From Castor canadensis (Eukaryota > Chordata > Mammalia > Rodentia > Castoridae): 64,000 nucleotides of DNA. Under the pieces are notes generated by a model that had not been told where the DNA came from, searched no databases, and saw only the letters and a list, made by a program, of their open reading frames with translations. Of the stretch, positions 11,047 to 21,440 are shown in pieces. The stretch covers positions 127,680,308 to 127,744,307 of the forward strand of contig NC_133397.1 of the NCBI RefSeq assembly GCF_047511655.1, written 5' to 3'. Numbering within the stretch: the stretch's first letter is position 1; each line of letters opens with the position of its first letter. The position numbers and the translations under genes are program-made.

Positions 11047-11143
11047 TTCTGGCGGCGTCACCGCAGTTGAGTCTTCTCAGCGCCCGTAGTTGTGAACTTT
11101 GACCGCTGGCGCCAGGAGTAGTGCGCATGTACCGTCCCTCTGA

Positions 11144-11279
11144 ATGGTGTGTGTTCTTTGTCTCGCCGCAGCGGTGGGGGCTGTGGCGGTTGTCCTGGTC
11201 CTGCGGCTATGGATAGTGCTTGGGCCCCAGGACTTCACGCCTCGGGAATCTCTCAGTCTCTTGGTAGTGGCTGGGTCCG
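11144..11279 (+). CDS. ALG14: ALG14 coding exon 1 (membrane anchor and start of the Rossmann-like fold)
   Basis: This exon encodes residues 1-45 and the first base of codon 46 of ALG14. ALG14 is the ER membrane subunit of the UDP-GlcNAc:dolichyl-PP-GlcNAc transferase. In this family it anchors the catalytic partner ALG13 at the cytosolic ER face and helps form the active site. Residues 3-26 are strongly hydrophobic (MVCVLCLAAAVG...), which is the single N-terminal membrane anchor. The segment TPRESLSLLVVAGSG follows, the first beta strand and the start of the glycine-rich loop. The start was chosen because the hydrophobic segment begins right after this Met, as in relatives. The exon ends at GTAAGT (11280-11285), an intron of phase 1. 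Reading through the donor adds only 28 codons before a stop. Confidence 0.97.
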
Positions 11280-11288
11280 GTAAGTATC

Positions 11289-11299
11289 AAGATGGTGGC
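11289..11299 (+). promoter_or_regulatory. YY1-like motif in the start of intron 1
   Basis: The motif reads AAGATGGTGGC, one base away from the common AAGATGGCGGC form of the YY1 site. It starts ten bases into intron 1. YY1 sites are typically found just downstream of start sites in CpG-island promoters, so the placement fits. Confidence 0.4.
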
Positions 11300-11381
11300 T
11301 GTCGGGTTGGGTCATTCACTACAAACCCCAAAGTACTCCGCGGCGGTCGTCCGTGGCCACCTTAGCGCCTTCTGCAGCGGT

Positions 11382-11400
11382 GCATGCTGGGGTTGGTAGT
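11382..11400 (-). promoter_or_regulatory. ZNF143/THAP11-like motif
   Basis: Read on the minus strand this is ACTAC, then CAAC, then CCCAGCATGC. It matches the long ZNF143/THAP11 promoter motif at 16 of 19 positions by my count, with an intact ACTAC block and CCCAGCATGC block. It lies in intron 1, about 100 bp after exon 1. Confidence 0.4.
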
Positions 11401-12104
11401 TTCTCCGCATTACCGGACCTGCACGATGCGGCTCCCGTCAGTCTTGTCTTAAAGACAAGTAATTTACACTGGTGTGTAATTAAGCCTCTCTGGAGGGCGT
11501 CGCTTTCTAACAAATGATTAGTGAACAGAGAGGTTGCGAACGCCTTTTGACTGTCCTGTTGGCCGCCGTGCATTATTAATCTAGGCATTGCGCATTTAGT
11601 TTAGTGAACAGTCACCCTTGCAAGGGTCCACGAGGATGACCACCGTCCCCAGTCCTTAGAACACGGCGGGCAGCGTGGCCGGGTCCGCGCCGCCGTCTGT
11701 CCGACCAGTAGGTGAGGTCTGGGGCAGGTGTGCTCACACAGCCAGACAAATCCACGCCACACAGCAATGCACGGGGGCAGTTGCTGCCACGCGAGGTCAA
11801 GTCCAGACACAGGGATGGCGCGGTCAGCACGCGGGGCAAGCACGACAGCTATGTGGCTGCTGCCCCCACAGCAGGGCGTTCAAAGCAGCAAGAAAGGCTT
11901 AGTAAATACAGACGCCTGTTGTCATTATCAGATGATGTGCCCTGTAGGTAATTGTACCTGCCGTGCTGTTATTTGGCGGGCAGCGCACTGGGTTTGTTTA
12001 CACCAGCATCGCCCATGCACAGTGTGTCACCAGCTCCCTGGTAGTGCCATTGGGACACTGTCCTGTCAGCTGTCCATCGTTGTCCCAAACAGCGTTATGT
12101 GGTG

Positions 12105-12106
<2 letters not shown>

Positions 12107-12138
<32 letters not shown>

Positions 12139-12150
12139 GCATACACACAC
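12107..12150. repeat. Microsatellite (TC)14 followed by (CA)n
   Basis: Fourteen TC units at 12107-12134 are followed by an imperfect CA run to 12150. It lies in ALG14 intron 1. Confidence 0.95.
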
Positions 12151-13219
12151 AGTGCCATTTGGAAATGCCAGGAGAGTGCATCTACATGGAATAATATTTA
12201 TGATATGGCAAGTGAACTTAGGTTCAAGTATAACTGATTACTCACTTAACATATTTTGAGCAGTAGGAGACACCAGGCACTAAAATAAGCTCTGGAAAGA
12301 ACAAAATTGACTGACTACTTGCTATGTGTGGCGAGCCAGCTATGTACCAAGCACTATGAAAGGTAAAGGGATACAGCAGTGAGTGAAATAGAGACTATAG
12401 AAAAGCTAACAGAAGCCAAAAGAAAACGGGTACTTGCCACACTAAGTGCTCAGACCTTATAAATAGCTGCATCAGAAGTACAGCTGTGCAATGGTCAGCA
12501 GTCTTCAGGAAGGACAACACCTTCCTGAATTTGACATAAGAAATGTGACACAAGTCGTATCTGAACTTGACACAAGGAAAACTAAAGGATGGTGTCCAGG
12601 TTTCTGATGTGAACAGATGGGTAAATGTTAAAACTGTTCACTTGACGATCCTAGATTTGGTGGACTAGAAACCAAAGTTACGATTGAAAATTCATTTAGC
12701 AAGTAGTGTCCTCCCTCATTCAAATTCTGTAGGGTAGTAGAGGCCTCTACGAAAGACTCATGCAAGGCACAGAATGACTTAGAACTGAATAAACAGCTTA
12801 ATAGTTCATGCCCCAAATTTTTGAGCAGGGAGAACACATTTCCAGTGTTTACCTTGAAGACCAAGCAATGGCTAATCTTTAGATACCATAAAATATTATT
12901 AGTTGACTAATTCTTAGAGATCTGTCAAATCTCTCTGATACACAATATCTTCTCCTTAGGCAAATTTAGATTTAATATCAAACTCCCATTCGTTTAACAA
13001 TAGGAATGACTTCTCTTTTCTCAGCCCTGGAGGTTCAGCAGAGACAAAATGGACAAAATCCCTGCTCTTCTAGTAGGTAAAGATGGGGGAATATAAAAGG
13101 CAAAACACAGGGGAAAAAGGAGAATGATGGAGGAGGTGAATTCAACTATGATATATTGTAAGAATGTTTGTAAATGTCAGTGTATCCCAAGTACAACAAT
13201 AATATGGTAATAAAAAAAT
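12151..13219. other. Intron 1 sequence with weak L2/MIR-class traces
   Basis: Around 12310-12400 (GCTATGTACCAAGCACTATG...GGGATACAGCAGTGAGTGAAA) and 13020-13075 the words match the 'growing size of interval' motif of L2/MIR-class repeats. The rest is unrecognised. Confidence 0.4.
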
Positions 13220-13765
13220 AAAGAATGGGGGAAAATCTTTGCACCCTATTATATGGACAAAGGATTAATAGCCAGACTATATGAAGAGCTCAAAAAATTA
13301 AACATGGAGAGAACAAATACCTCCTTTAATAAATGGGCAGATGAACACACAGTTCTCAAAAGAAGAACAAATGGCCAATAAACGTGAAGAAATGTTAAAC
13401 ATAAAGGAAATGCAAGTCAAAACCATGTGAGATTCCATCTTACCTGTCAATGGCTATCATCAAGAAAGTTGGTTAGAATGTGGCAGGGACTGAAGGACTC
13501 TTCCTTATACACTGTTGATGGGAATGTCACTTAGTCTAGGCACTATGGAAATAGGTATGGAGGTTCCATAGAAAATTAAAACAGCTACCATATTATCTAG
13601 CTATATCTCTTCTGGGCATACACCCAACACAAGCTAAGACATACACAATACAGAAATCTGCACGCCTATGTTTATCACAGAGTCACCGTATCCACTTACG
13701 GAATCAGCCTAGTTGCCCATAAAAACAAGATAAAGAAAATATACATGTACAAAAAAAGACTATAG
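13220..13765 (+). mobile_element. Old L1 3' fragment (end of ORF2)
   Basis: The order of words matches the ORF2 C-terminal part of L1: AAATGGCCAATAAACGTGAA, GGAAATGCAAGTCAAAACC, GTTGATGGGAATGTCA, GGGCATACACCCAAC and TTATCACAGAGTCACCG. Many indels and stops show age. It is clearly more diverged than the L1 at 27213. Confidence 0.75.
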
Positions 13766-14875
13766 TTATGGGAAGAAGAATTTATATTTTACAAATAACT
13801 GTCAGTCAGAGCCTCCCAGGAAGAGGACAGATACACAACAGCAAGGACCAGGGTGAGGGAAGTAGTAAGGGAAGAGAAGGAGATGAGGTCCAAGAGATAA
13901 CAGAGGAGGGGTCAGATTATAAGAAGCCTTTTATTCTGCATGAGAGGCAAAGCCATTGGGGAGTTTGAACAGAAGTAAATAATTAGATTAATTCTTTTTC
14001 ATAGGATCATACAGGGTGCTGTGTTGAGAATAGCCTGAAGGAGAAGGAGAACAGGTGAGAGGCGAGATGGTGGCAAAGGAGGTGGTGAGAAGTGACTGGA
14101 TGTTTGATGTGTTCTAAGGTACAACTGAGAGGATTTTATTGCCCAAATGTATCTTAATAAAAGAGGAAAATGGACTCGTAGTAAAAGAGTCCACCATTTT
14201 AATGCCCTTACTCAGTCATGAGTTAAAATTCTAACAAATGTATTCATGGAGGGTTTTCTTTTAAAAAAGAAAAAAACTGTTAAAGCAGGGATAATGGAGT
14301 TTCCCTCGCAGTGGAAGGTGTGGCTGTTAGGTTTTTTCCTTAATCGATCTAACTGTGAAAACAAGTACCTACTTTACAACGCCTTTGCAAGGCGAAACAT
14401 AAAAACACTCCAGTGAGTATAAAGCAGATGTGTAAATTGCTTGCCCCAGTCAAGAAGGTGGGTGAAAAGTTATAAAGTTAATGTGCGATTTTGATTGCTG
14501 AAGTTCACATTAAATCCATGCCACATTTCTTTCTATGTATAATTCCTTCTGGAACCTGGAAAGAAATTCTTCCTGTTCTACCATTTAAAAAATATGTTGA
14601 GAGGAAACACATAACACAAACATGTTTGTGTCTTACTGTTAAAAAGAGGTGGGGTGGGGGAGCGTCCTAGAAGGGGGACAGCATAAGCAAAGGCAGGGAG
14701 GACGTAACAGGCAAGGTGGACATGGAGAATGTTGAAGACATCGAGCTGGCAGAAGCTAGGGGAAGGGAAACTAGCGGAGGTGAGAAAGAGTTCGTTTTGC
14801 TTCCATGGTTTGTGGTGCGTGATCTTCCGTTTTGTTGCTGTTTTTGTTTTGTGTGGAGGAACTTTGGTGAATGCA
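13766..14875. other. Intron 1 sequence, possible L2 relic then unrecognised
   Basis: The part 13850-14110 (GATTATAAGAAGCC, GAGAATAGCCTGAAGG, GAGGTGGTGAGAAGTGACTGG) resembles L2 3' sequence. After 14120 nothing is recognised. Short frames at 14578-15009 on both strands look accidental. Confidence 0.35.
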
Positions 14876-15195
14876 CCTGGCTCTCTCTGTGCCCGTGGGT
14901 TCTGCAGCCCTGGGTTCAACCATCCGCAGATCCAAAATACTTGAAAAAAAAAAGTTGCATCTGTATTAAACACATACAGACATTTTTCTTGTCATTATTC
15001 CCTAAATAGCATAGCATAATAACCATTTACATTATATTAGCTAATCTAGAGCTGATTTCAGCATATAGCAGGAAGTGTGTGGGTTCCACAAAAACTACAC
15101 TGTTTCTTTTGAGGAACTTGAGCAGCTGCAGATTTTGGTTTCTGTGGGGCCCCTGGAACCATCACCCCAAAGATGCTATGAGGGTAACTGTAGCT
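14876..15195 (-). mobile_element. MER2-like (TcMar-Tigger) DNA transposon relic
   Basis: It matches MER2 in order: GGTTCAACCATCCGCAGATC, an A-run, GCATCTGTATTAAACACATAC, TTCTTGTCATTATTCCCTAA, then ACTTGAGCAGCTGCAGATTT and GGCCCCTGGAACCATCACCC. It is non-autonomous, with no transposase. This type is old in placental mammals. Confidence 0.75.
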
Positions 15196-15429
15196 CATTT
15201 TGGAATTGGAGTCTTAAATTTTGGAGATTGTAGGATCTCAAAAGCTGAACACATACTTGTGTGGGGACCTGCAGGGTCCCAGGACCTCTGTTGGGAACTG
15301 AGGTGACAGTGGTGAGAGAGTGGTCCCCGGGTAGCTTCCAGTCCCTGGCTCAGGGCACATTCCTTCCTTGCCCTCTTCTCTACACAGACACATCAGTGAC
15401 TGTCTTCCTCCTACTTTGCTTTTCTTTCT

Positions 15430-15610
15430 TTCTTTTTTTTTTTTTTTTTTTGGTGCTGCTTGGAGCCACTCCACCAGGCCTTTTTTTTGAAGGGTTTTTT
15501 CAAGATGGGGGTCTCATAAACTACTTGCCCACAGTTGGCTTTGAACCTCAAACCTTCTGATCTGTCTCCTGAGTAGTTAGGATTACAGGTGTGAGCCACC
15601 GGCACCTGGC
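15430..15610 (-). mobile_element. B1-ID SINE with most of the ID deleted
   Basis: A poly(T), a short ID remnant (GGAGCCACTCCACCAGGCC), the type I linker and a B1 part (GGATTACAGGTGTGAGCCAC). Confidence 0.75.
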
Positions 15611-16109
15611 TTATCCTCTTTTCTGACCTTACTTCACCTTCACCCTCTTCTCAGTGCCCCATCACCCCAGGGACTGGCTCTCATGATCCCTGCCCCTGTC
15701 CGATGGCCTCCCTACTCCTATCTATTGGTCATCTCAGCCTTCACCAGGGACCTGCCCTCCTCCTACAGCATTGATTTTCATAGGCATTTGCTTCTATCCC
15801 CTTGTGGTTTTTCTTGCTGGTGTTCATCCTCTTTCTTTGATTATGTGTGTGTTGCCCTTTTCCCACCATGCCTCTTGATCACAGACTGTGTCTTACCCTT
15901 CCATGTACCTTCCTCAGTACCAACTACATATTTACACATTAATCATCTTCCCTCTTATAAAAGTGCTAGTTATACGAGGGCATAGATTATCGTTTTCAAA
16001 CGTTCTTGTGTCGTTTGAGAAATATGCATTTACAGAACATGACCTTGGTTAACCGTGGTGAGATGGATGTGTCCGTTGTGAGGTTCTTGATCTTAGCCTG
16101 TTTTCCTAG
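15611..16109. other. End of intron 1, no feature recognised
   Basis: A pyrimidine-rich part up to about 15920 may be an L2 trace, but I cannot assign it. The region ends with the polypyrimidine tract and AG acceptor of exon 2. Confidence 0.35.
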
Positions 16110-16261
16110 GCGGCCACACCACCGAGATCCTGAGGCTGGTTGGGAGCTTGTCCAATGCGTACTCGCCGCGGCATTACGTCATTGCTGACACAGATGAAAT
16201 GAGCGCCAATAAAATTAACTCCTTTGAACTGGATCGAGCTGATAGAAACCCCAGTACCAAG
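16110..16261 (+). CDS. ALG14: ALG14 coding exon 2 (glycine-rich loop and ADTDEMS segment)
   Basis: This 152-nt exon completes codon 46 and runs to codon 96. It begins with the GGHTTEIL motif, which with the end of exon 1 makes the AGSGGHTTE loop typical of ALG14/EpsF-like transferase subunits. Then come LGSLSNAYSPRHYVIADTDE and the SANKINSFELDRADR helix, nearly identical to what I recall of mammalian ALG14. The acceptor is TTTTCCTAG|GC and the donor AAG|GTAGGT. The intron that follows is in phase 0. The last residues (NPSTK) are less conserved than the rest. No frameshift or stop is present. Confidence 0.97.
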
Positions 16262-16587
16262 GTAGGTGAGCATGTCTATGTTACACGTTACACGTTGAGT
16301 TTAATCAGCTTTCGAAATAATTTCATGGTACTTCAGCACCCCAACACACTAGGCAATCAAATGTTTACTGATAATAAAATACATTTCTTTACTACCAAAA
16401 GATAAGAACTTCGTTAGAGTAAATTAAAATTAGAATAAATTAAAAACAGTTTCTTACTTTTTCTTTTAGAGAAAACTGTGAAAATGTTTTTTATTTATCG
16501 TTACGCACATAAAGCAATAAATCATTCAGTTATCTACTTCTTGACTGTTCGTTAAAGTTGGTTTTTCCTCTATCACTGCTTCTTATT

Positions 16588-17019
16588 CTGTGTGTGCGTG
16601 TGGTACTAGGATTTGAGCTCAGGGCCTACACCTTGAGCCACTCCACCAGACCTTTTTTTTTTTTGTGAAGGGTTTTTTTGAGACAGTTTTGAGAACTGTT
16701 TGCCCAGGCTGGCTTCAAACTGCGATCCTCCTGATCTCTGCCTCCTGAGTAGCTAGGATTATAGGCCACAGGTGCCCAGATTGCTCTGATTATTCTGGAG
16801 ATAGGGTCTCCCTTTTTGCCCAGGTGGACTTGGAACTGCAATCCTCCCTCTCTCAGCCTCCCACATAGCTTGGGATGAAAGGCGTACACCGCTGCACCCA
16901 GCCATTGTTGAGATAGAATCTTGGGAAACTTTTTCCCAGGCTGGCTTTGACCCGAGATCCTCCTGATCTCTGCCTCCCAAGTAGCTAGGATTACAGGCGT
17001 TAGCCACCAGCGACCAACT
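16588..17019 (-). mobile_element. Composite SINE B1-B1-B1-ID with 11-bp target-site duplication
   Basis: On the minus strand two B1 units are joined by ATTCTATCTCAACAATGG. The type II linker (CTCCAGAATAATCAGAGCAA) follows, then a further B1 with the type I linker and an ID end. The whole 432-bp block is flanked by TGCTTCTTATT at 16577-16587 and 17020-17030. This suggests a single insertion of a four-part element, though nesting of a B1-ID into a B1-B1-ID cannot be ruled out. Confidence 0.75.
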
Positions 17020-17404
17020 TGCTTCTTATTTTTCAAATCATATTTTATCTGTATTGGAAAGGGAAGTAGCACTGTACTTTGTGCAGATTGTTGCCTTCCA
17101 TCTCTTTCTCTGGATACTTCCTGGCCACTGGGCTGCATCGGGCAGTTCAGGAGTGGTCAGCCAATGTAGCTCAGGCCCCTCAGGGTCTTCCACTGGGCTT
17201 TTTGCCTTTGGGGACCCAGAGAATGGAGCCTATATCTCTTCAGGGGCAAGCTGTCTGAAAATTAAGGAACTGCTGGCAGTAATGTGTTCACCTGCTAGAT
17301 AAAGATGGCCTCCAGATAGAAGATAGAAGAATGAAACTAACGTACAGAAGAATAAGATGAGAAAGATGGCGAGTCCTGCCTTCAGAGCCCCGGAGGCCTC
17401 CTTC

Positions 17405-17478
17405 GGGCTGGAGACCTCTCATGTGGTAGAGTGCTGGCCTAGCAAGCATAAGGTCCTGAGTACCGCCAACAGACAACA
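17405..17478 (+). mobile_element. ID SINE, decayed
   Basis: GGCTGGAGACCTCTCATGTG, GTAGAGTGCTGGCCTAGCAA and AAGGTCCTGAGTACCGCC keep the ID order. The B-box part is deleted. Confidence 0.6.
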
Positions 17479-17745
17479 AATCCCTACTGCATCTGTCTGG
17501 GTCCTGACCCTGTCTGCGTCCTGGCCTAGGAAGTCAAGATCCACTAGTGCAGCCCTCTTCCATGCTCTTCACTTCCACCCCTGCCACAGTCACTTCTTTA
17601 AAACCCTACTTGAGTTGTAGCCATGATCCCTAACTAACATGCTTTTAAAAAGTTTTCTCACAAAATCCACATGAAACAGATCAGAAGATGATGCTACTTG
17701 CTGTTGTTCAACCATAAAAAAATGTGTGTTACTTCCTCTGTGAGG
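17479..17745. other. Intron 2 sequence, nothing recognised
   Basis: No exon or repeat family was recognised. Confidence 0.35.
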
Positions 17746-18122
17746 GATCAACACCACGTTAATTCCTCAGCGCTGTTCTAACAAAGTGCCTTATGACGAC
17801 AGAAATGTGCTTGCCGCTGTCTGGAGGCTGGAAGTCTGCTACAGGGCTGTGCCTCCTCCAAGGCGCTAGGGAAGAGCCCCGCTTTGCCTCTTCCTGGCTT
17901 CTTGTGGTCGCTAGCACTCCTTTCCTCCATCACCACGTGGCTTTTGCTGTCTGTCTTCATAGGCTCTCCTAATGAGGACACCACTCACTGAGTTTAGGGC
18001 CCACTCTAACCCATAGTGACCTATTTTAACTTCATCACATTCTATGAAGACCCTTTTTCTTAATGAGGCCACATTCACAGGCTACAGCCAGCAATTTTGA
18101 GAGGACACTTTTCAATCCAGTG
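17746..18122 (+). repeat. Ancient mammalian interspersed repeat, family not named
   Basis: The word order (GTTCTAACAAAGTGCC, TCTGGAGGCTGGAAGTCTG, CTCCTAATGAGGACACC, TTAGGGCCCACTCTAACC, CATTCTATGAAGACCC, CAATCCAGTGCAC) is one I know from many copies in mammalian genomes. I cannot name the family with certainty. Confidence 0.5.
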
Positions 18123-18389
18123 CACATCTGTTCACAGACCATTTCAGGAAAATAAATTGGCAAATACTGCAAACAAACTTGAGACTGTTGAGTATGCTGG
18201 TAATTAGTTGTTTCAGTAATTGTGAAACAGATAATAGTGGAGGACGTTGAGGTTCAGCCATGTAAATGACTTAATCACAGACCTGCTAAATATGTGTCAC
18301 CTACCTGTATTTCTCCAAAGCCTCTGCTTCTCCTGCATGATAGCTCTGCCTCTTTTGTTTATTCTCTTCCAGTTCAAAAAACTCAGTGA

Positions 18390-18680
18390 GAGGCCATGCA
18401 CAGTGCTTCATGTCTATAATCCTAGCTACTCAGGCGGCAGACATTGGGAAGATCGCCATTCAAGGCTAGCCCAGGCAAAAAGTTAACAAGACCACATCTC
18501 AAGCAATAAGCTGGGCACAGTGGGCCATGCCTGTGATCCCAGCTATATGGGAGGATCATGGTCCGAGCTAGCCCGGGCAAAACCATGAGCTCCTATCTGA
18601 AAAACATGCCTGACGGGGTAGAGTGCCTGCTTAGCATGAGGTCCTGAGTTTATACTCCAGTACCACTCCAAAACAAACCC
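18390..18680 (+). mobile_element. Composite SINE B1-B1-ID
   Basis: First B1 at 18390-18483, linker ACATCTCAAGCAATAAG, second B1 at 18507-18600 (partly deleted), then an ID end (GGGTAGAGTGCCTGCTTAGC...CCAGTACCACTCC). AACTCAGTGA at 18380-18389 and AACTCACTGA at 18681-18690 form a target-site duplication with one mismatch. The 291-bp block therefore moved as one unit. Confidence 0.75.
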
Positions 18681-18690
18681 AACTCACTGA

Positions 18691-20360
18691 TGCCTGGTAA
18701 TTCCCATCCAAGGCTTCGGAGACTAAAAATGTCATTTAACTTTTTAGTTTAGAGTGTAACTGAGAATTGACAGATTTGAGCAAAATTTTGATTTTTTTTT
18801 CCTCACCCAGGAAGAATATAAAAGTATTATAATTTGCCAGTGGTATAGAACACTTAAAAACATATTAAGGCTAAAATAGTCACAAAACTTTTACCATTTT
18901 TTTTCAACATAAGGAATAGGTATCTGAGTTTGCTCGGTTATTAGTGTGTATAATTATTTTCTGAAGTTACATCGAGTTTGGAGGTGGTGGCTGTAATTTA
19001 GCATGTGTACTGACCCTCACCTTCTAAGTCTGTCACTGTATGTATTGTTTATTTGTGGGATGATTTCATGGCTTTTGTTTTTTTGACAGTAGTGAGGTTT
19101 GAACTCAGGGCAATTTCATGGCACAGTGAACATTTGGGAACGTTAACTGTGGGTCACAACATTGCAGAACCCTGTAAGTTGGGTTTGAGTCACACGGTAA
19201 GAAAGCCAAAAGTTTTGGCTTTTTTTAAAGTACTGTTATTTTTTATCTTCAAGGTGGTAGCACAGTGTGACCTGAGCGTCTGTACTTAATGTCCTTCCTC
19301 TGTGAGTTATTTTCCTTCTGGGACAATGCCGTCTGTTAGAGAAAAAGTTCTGTCATGTTCTTGAGTCTTTATTCATGAATCTTTTTGCGGCAAGAGCCGC
19401 AAAAAGAGAGCTGTTGAAGATGGTGGCCTGAACACACTTGCTGTCCTTCGTGCTGACCAGTCCTGTGTGCCACAGTGTGTGTGCACAGGCAGGGCAGCCT
19501 TGACCAAGGGGACAGGAAGACAGAGGTAGACACTTCCCATCCAGCCTGTGGAGGGAAGGGTCCCCCTACTGGCCATTTTCTGTACTGCAGCATAGGGGAG
19601 CCGGCCTTGTACACTCTGAGGCTGTCTCTTGCACTTCTGTGGAACTAACCAGATAGGAAAAGGCCATCTTGGTGAGGAATTCAGTGATGACCATACACGT
19701 GCACAGAGATCCCTTATGAGCTAAGAATACTGAACACCTAGACCCGCAGTGTCCTGCAGAGTAGCCACCGGTCACAGGTGACTATTTGTATTTCAACTGA
19801 AGTTCATTAAAATTAAACAGAGTTTAAAACTTGGCCCCTCAGTTGCACTAGCCACATTTCTAATACTCCATAACCATGTGTGGTATATTAGCACAGAATT
19901 ATTTCAGAAAGTTATATAGTTGATGCTGACCTGGCATCATTTATACCTGTAAACTGAAAAGAAAACAAACTCAGACGTTATGAAGACATCCAAGAGGTTC
20001 AAAGCAAAAGGCTCCTGCTGAAATAGTTAACATAAAACTCTTTTTATTTCATATTATCATTGAAGTTCACAGAGTTGCTCTGTTAATTAAACAAGAATAG
20101 TCTGTTTTACAAAAGAAGCTATTTCAAAATAAAAATAACAATTAGAAGTTGTGAGTTAGTAATTAGCAGGTTAAATATAGCTGAAAACCTTACCAGTGGA
20201 TCACAAGTTGAGCTTAAAGGAATTCTCCAGGAAAAACACAAAGAATGGGGGGAAAAATTCATGAAGTGCTGAGAAAGAAGTGAGGAAAATAAAGAAAATA
20301 GTCTAGGACAGATTCCACTGCCTGTCTAGCTCAGGTGCCTTTATTTTAATTTAATTAAAG
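18691..20360. other. Intron 2 sequence, largely unrecognised
   Basis: A short antisense ID remnant lies at 19079-19111 (TGAGGTTTGAACTCAGGGC), and there is a perfect hairpin at 19381-19406. No exon was recognised. Short frames at 19369-19775 show no family resemblance. Confidence 0.4.
19381..19406. repeat. Perfect inverted repeat, 11-bp arms, 4-nt loop
   Basis: CTTTTTGCGGC and GCCGCAAAAAG are exact reverse complements separated by AAGA. It contains two CpGs in a CpG-poor intron. Function is unknown. Confidence 0.85.
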
Positions 20361-20370
20361 CTCATGGTGA

Positions 20371-20465
20371 TCTGGAGTGGTAGCTCAGGGGTGCAGCGCC
20401 TGCCTAGCTGGCCCAAGGCCCTGGGTTCAATCCCCAGCACTGCAGAAACACAGCAAAAGAAAAAT
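20371..20465 (+). mobile_element. ID SINE (monomer) with target-site duplication
   Basis: An ID with GTGGTAGCTCAGGGGTGCAG, GGTTCAATCCCCAGCACTGC and an A-rich tail. CTCATGGTGA (20361-20370) and CTCATGATGA (20466-20475) flank it with one mismatch. Confidence 0.75.
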
Positions 20466-20680
20466 CTCATGATGACATCAACAGTTACATGGTCTCAACT
20501 CACCACTGTTTCTTGTATGCTGTGCCTTGTTTTGAATTCATTTCTTCTTCTATTTGGTTCAGCTATTTCTTCGAGTATTTTTGTTCCAGAAAGGTCACAA
20601 GGGCTCTTCTATGTCTGAGGATATTTGTTTGGACATTATTCCCCAGCAGGTGTTTGCCTTGATAGCCCATTCTAATTTTC

Positions 20681-20873
20681 TTGTTTTTGCGGTACTGGGG
20701 TTTGAACTCAAGGTCCACCCCTTGAGCCACTCCACCAGCCTTTTTTTGTGTTGGGTATTTTCAAGGAAGAGTCTTGTGAACTATTTGCCCAGGCTGGCTT
20801 TGAACCTCAATCCTCCTGATCTCTGCCTCCTGAACAGCTGGGATTACAGGCGTGAGCCACCAGCACCCGGCTG
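20681..20873 (-). mobile_element. B1-ID SINE, linker type I
   Basis: A nearly full minus-strand unit: GGTACTGGGGTTTGAACTCA, CTTGAGCCACTCCACCAGCC, the T-rich linker GTGTTGGGTATTTTC, then GCCCAGGCTGGCTTTGAACC and GGCGTGAGCCACCAGCACCC. Confidence 0.85.
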
Positions 20874-21060
20874 CAGTCCTAATTGTAATACCATATATCC
20901 CCTCAGAAGTCCGCAAATGTTATCCCATTCTCTTCAGCAGCTAGAGTTCCAGAAAAGATGTTTCACTCCACAAAGCTCTAAATTTAACCCGCTCTTGTCT
21001 ACATGACTTTCCTTGTTCGTTCTTTGTGGAATTCGGAGTCTTCATCTCTTCATTTGAAGA
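20874..21060. other. Intron 2 sequence, nothing recognised
   Basis: No feature was recognised. Confidence 0.35.
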
Positions 21061-21440
21061 CCATTTCCTTCTGTTTTTCATTTGTCTATTGTGCATACCA
21101 GTTGTGTGCTACAGATTTTACATATAGCTGCATCTGTTTATGTAAGTGGTCTGCATAGCTGCATGTGTTTTCTTCCTGCTTGTTCTTTCACCATTTTATG
21201 AAAAGCACAAGTTTTAGAGTTGAAGTTTGTACTTTACTTTAGGCCCATAGTTATATTCTCCCTTAGGACTTTAAGGTCAGAGCTGTGCATCATTTTCTGG
21301 ACGTTTCACTGTCTTTCTTCTGCGCTTGTCTCAGTCCATTTGAGGTTGGTTTCTGTGTGATGGTGGAGAGGGATCTGGTCTCTGTGTGGTCAGCACCATC
21401 TTCCCAGCAGTCCTTTCCTGATGATGACAGCCCTGTCAGC
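21061..21440 (-). mobile_element. Possible old antisense L1 fragment
   Basis: CAGTCCATTTGAGGTTGGTT, GATGGTGGAGAGGGATCTGG and CACCATCTTCCCAGCAGTCC resemble the reverse complement of L1 ORF2 around its middle. Strongly decayed. Confidence 0.4.

Larger units (their letters stand above)
10830..11880. promoter_or_regulatory. ALG14: CpG island and promoter region of ALG14
   Basis: CG dinucleotides are frequent here and rare in the rest of the window. Density is highest around 10850-11130, through exon 1 and its donor site, and again around 11640-11700. The stretch contains GC boxes, a CRE palindrome and the ALG14 start codon, and there is no obvious TATA box. This is the usual layout of a housekeeping promoter with dispersed start sites. 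The exact transcription start cannot be read from sequence; it probably lies between the CRE at 11012 and the ATG at 11144. The borders were set by eye. Confidence 0.85.
11280..16109 (+). other. ALG14: ALG14 intron 1
   Basis: An intron of 4,830 bp, phase 1, with donor GTAAGT and acceptor TTTTCCTAG. It holds the downstream part of the CpG island, a (TC)n(CA)n microsatellite, an old L1 tail, a MER2-like element and one antisense B1-ID SINE. Confidence 0.93.

Noticed and set aside
11443-11459. 17-bp palindrome CTTGTCTTAAAGACAAG in intron 1
   Set aside because: Arms of only 8 bp. It could be a binding site, but palindromes this short are expected by chance in a window of this size.
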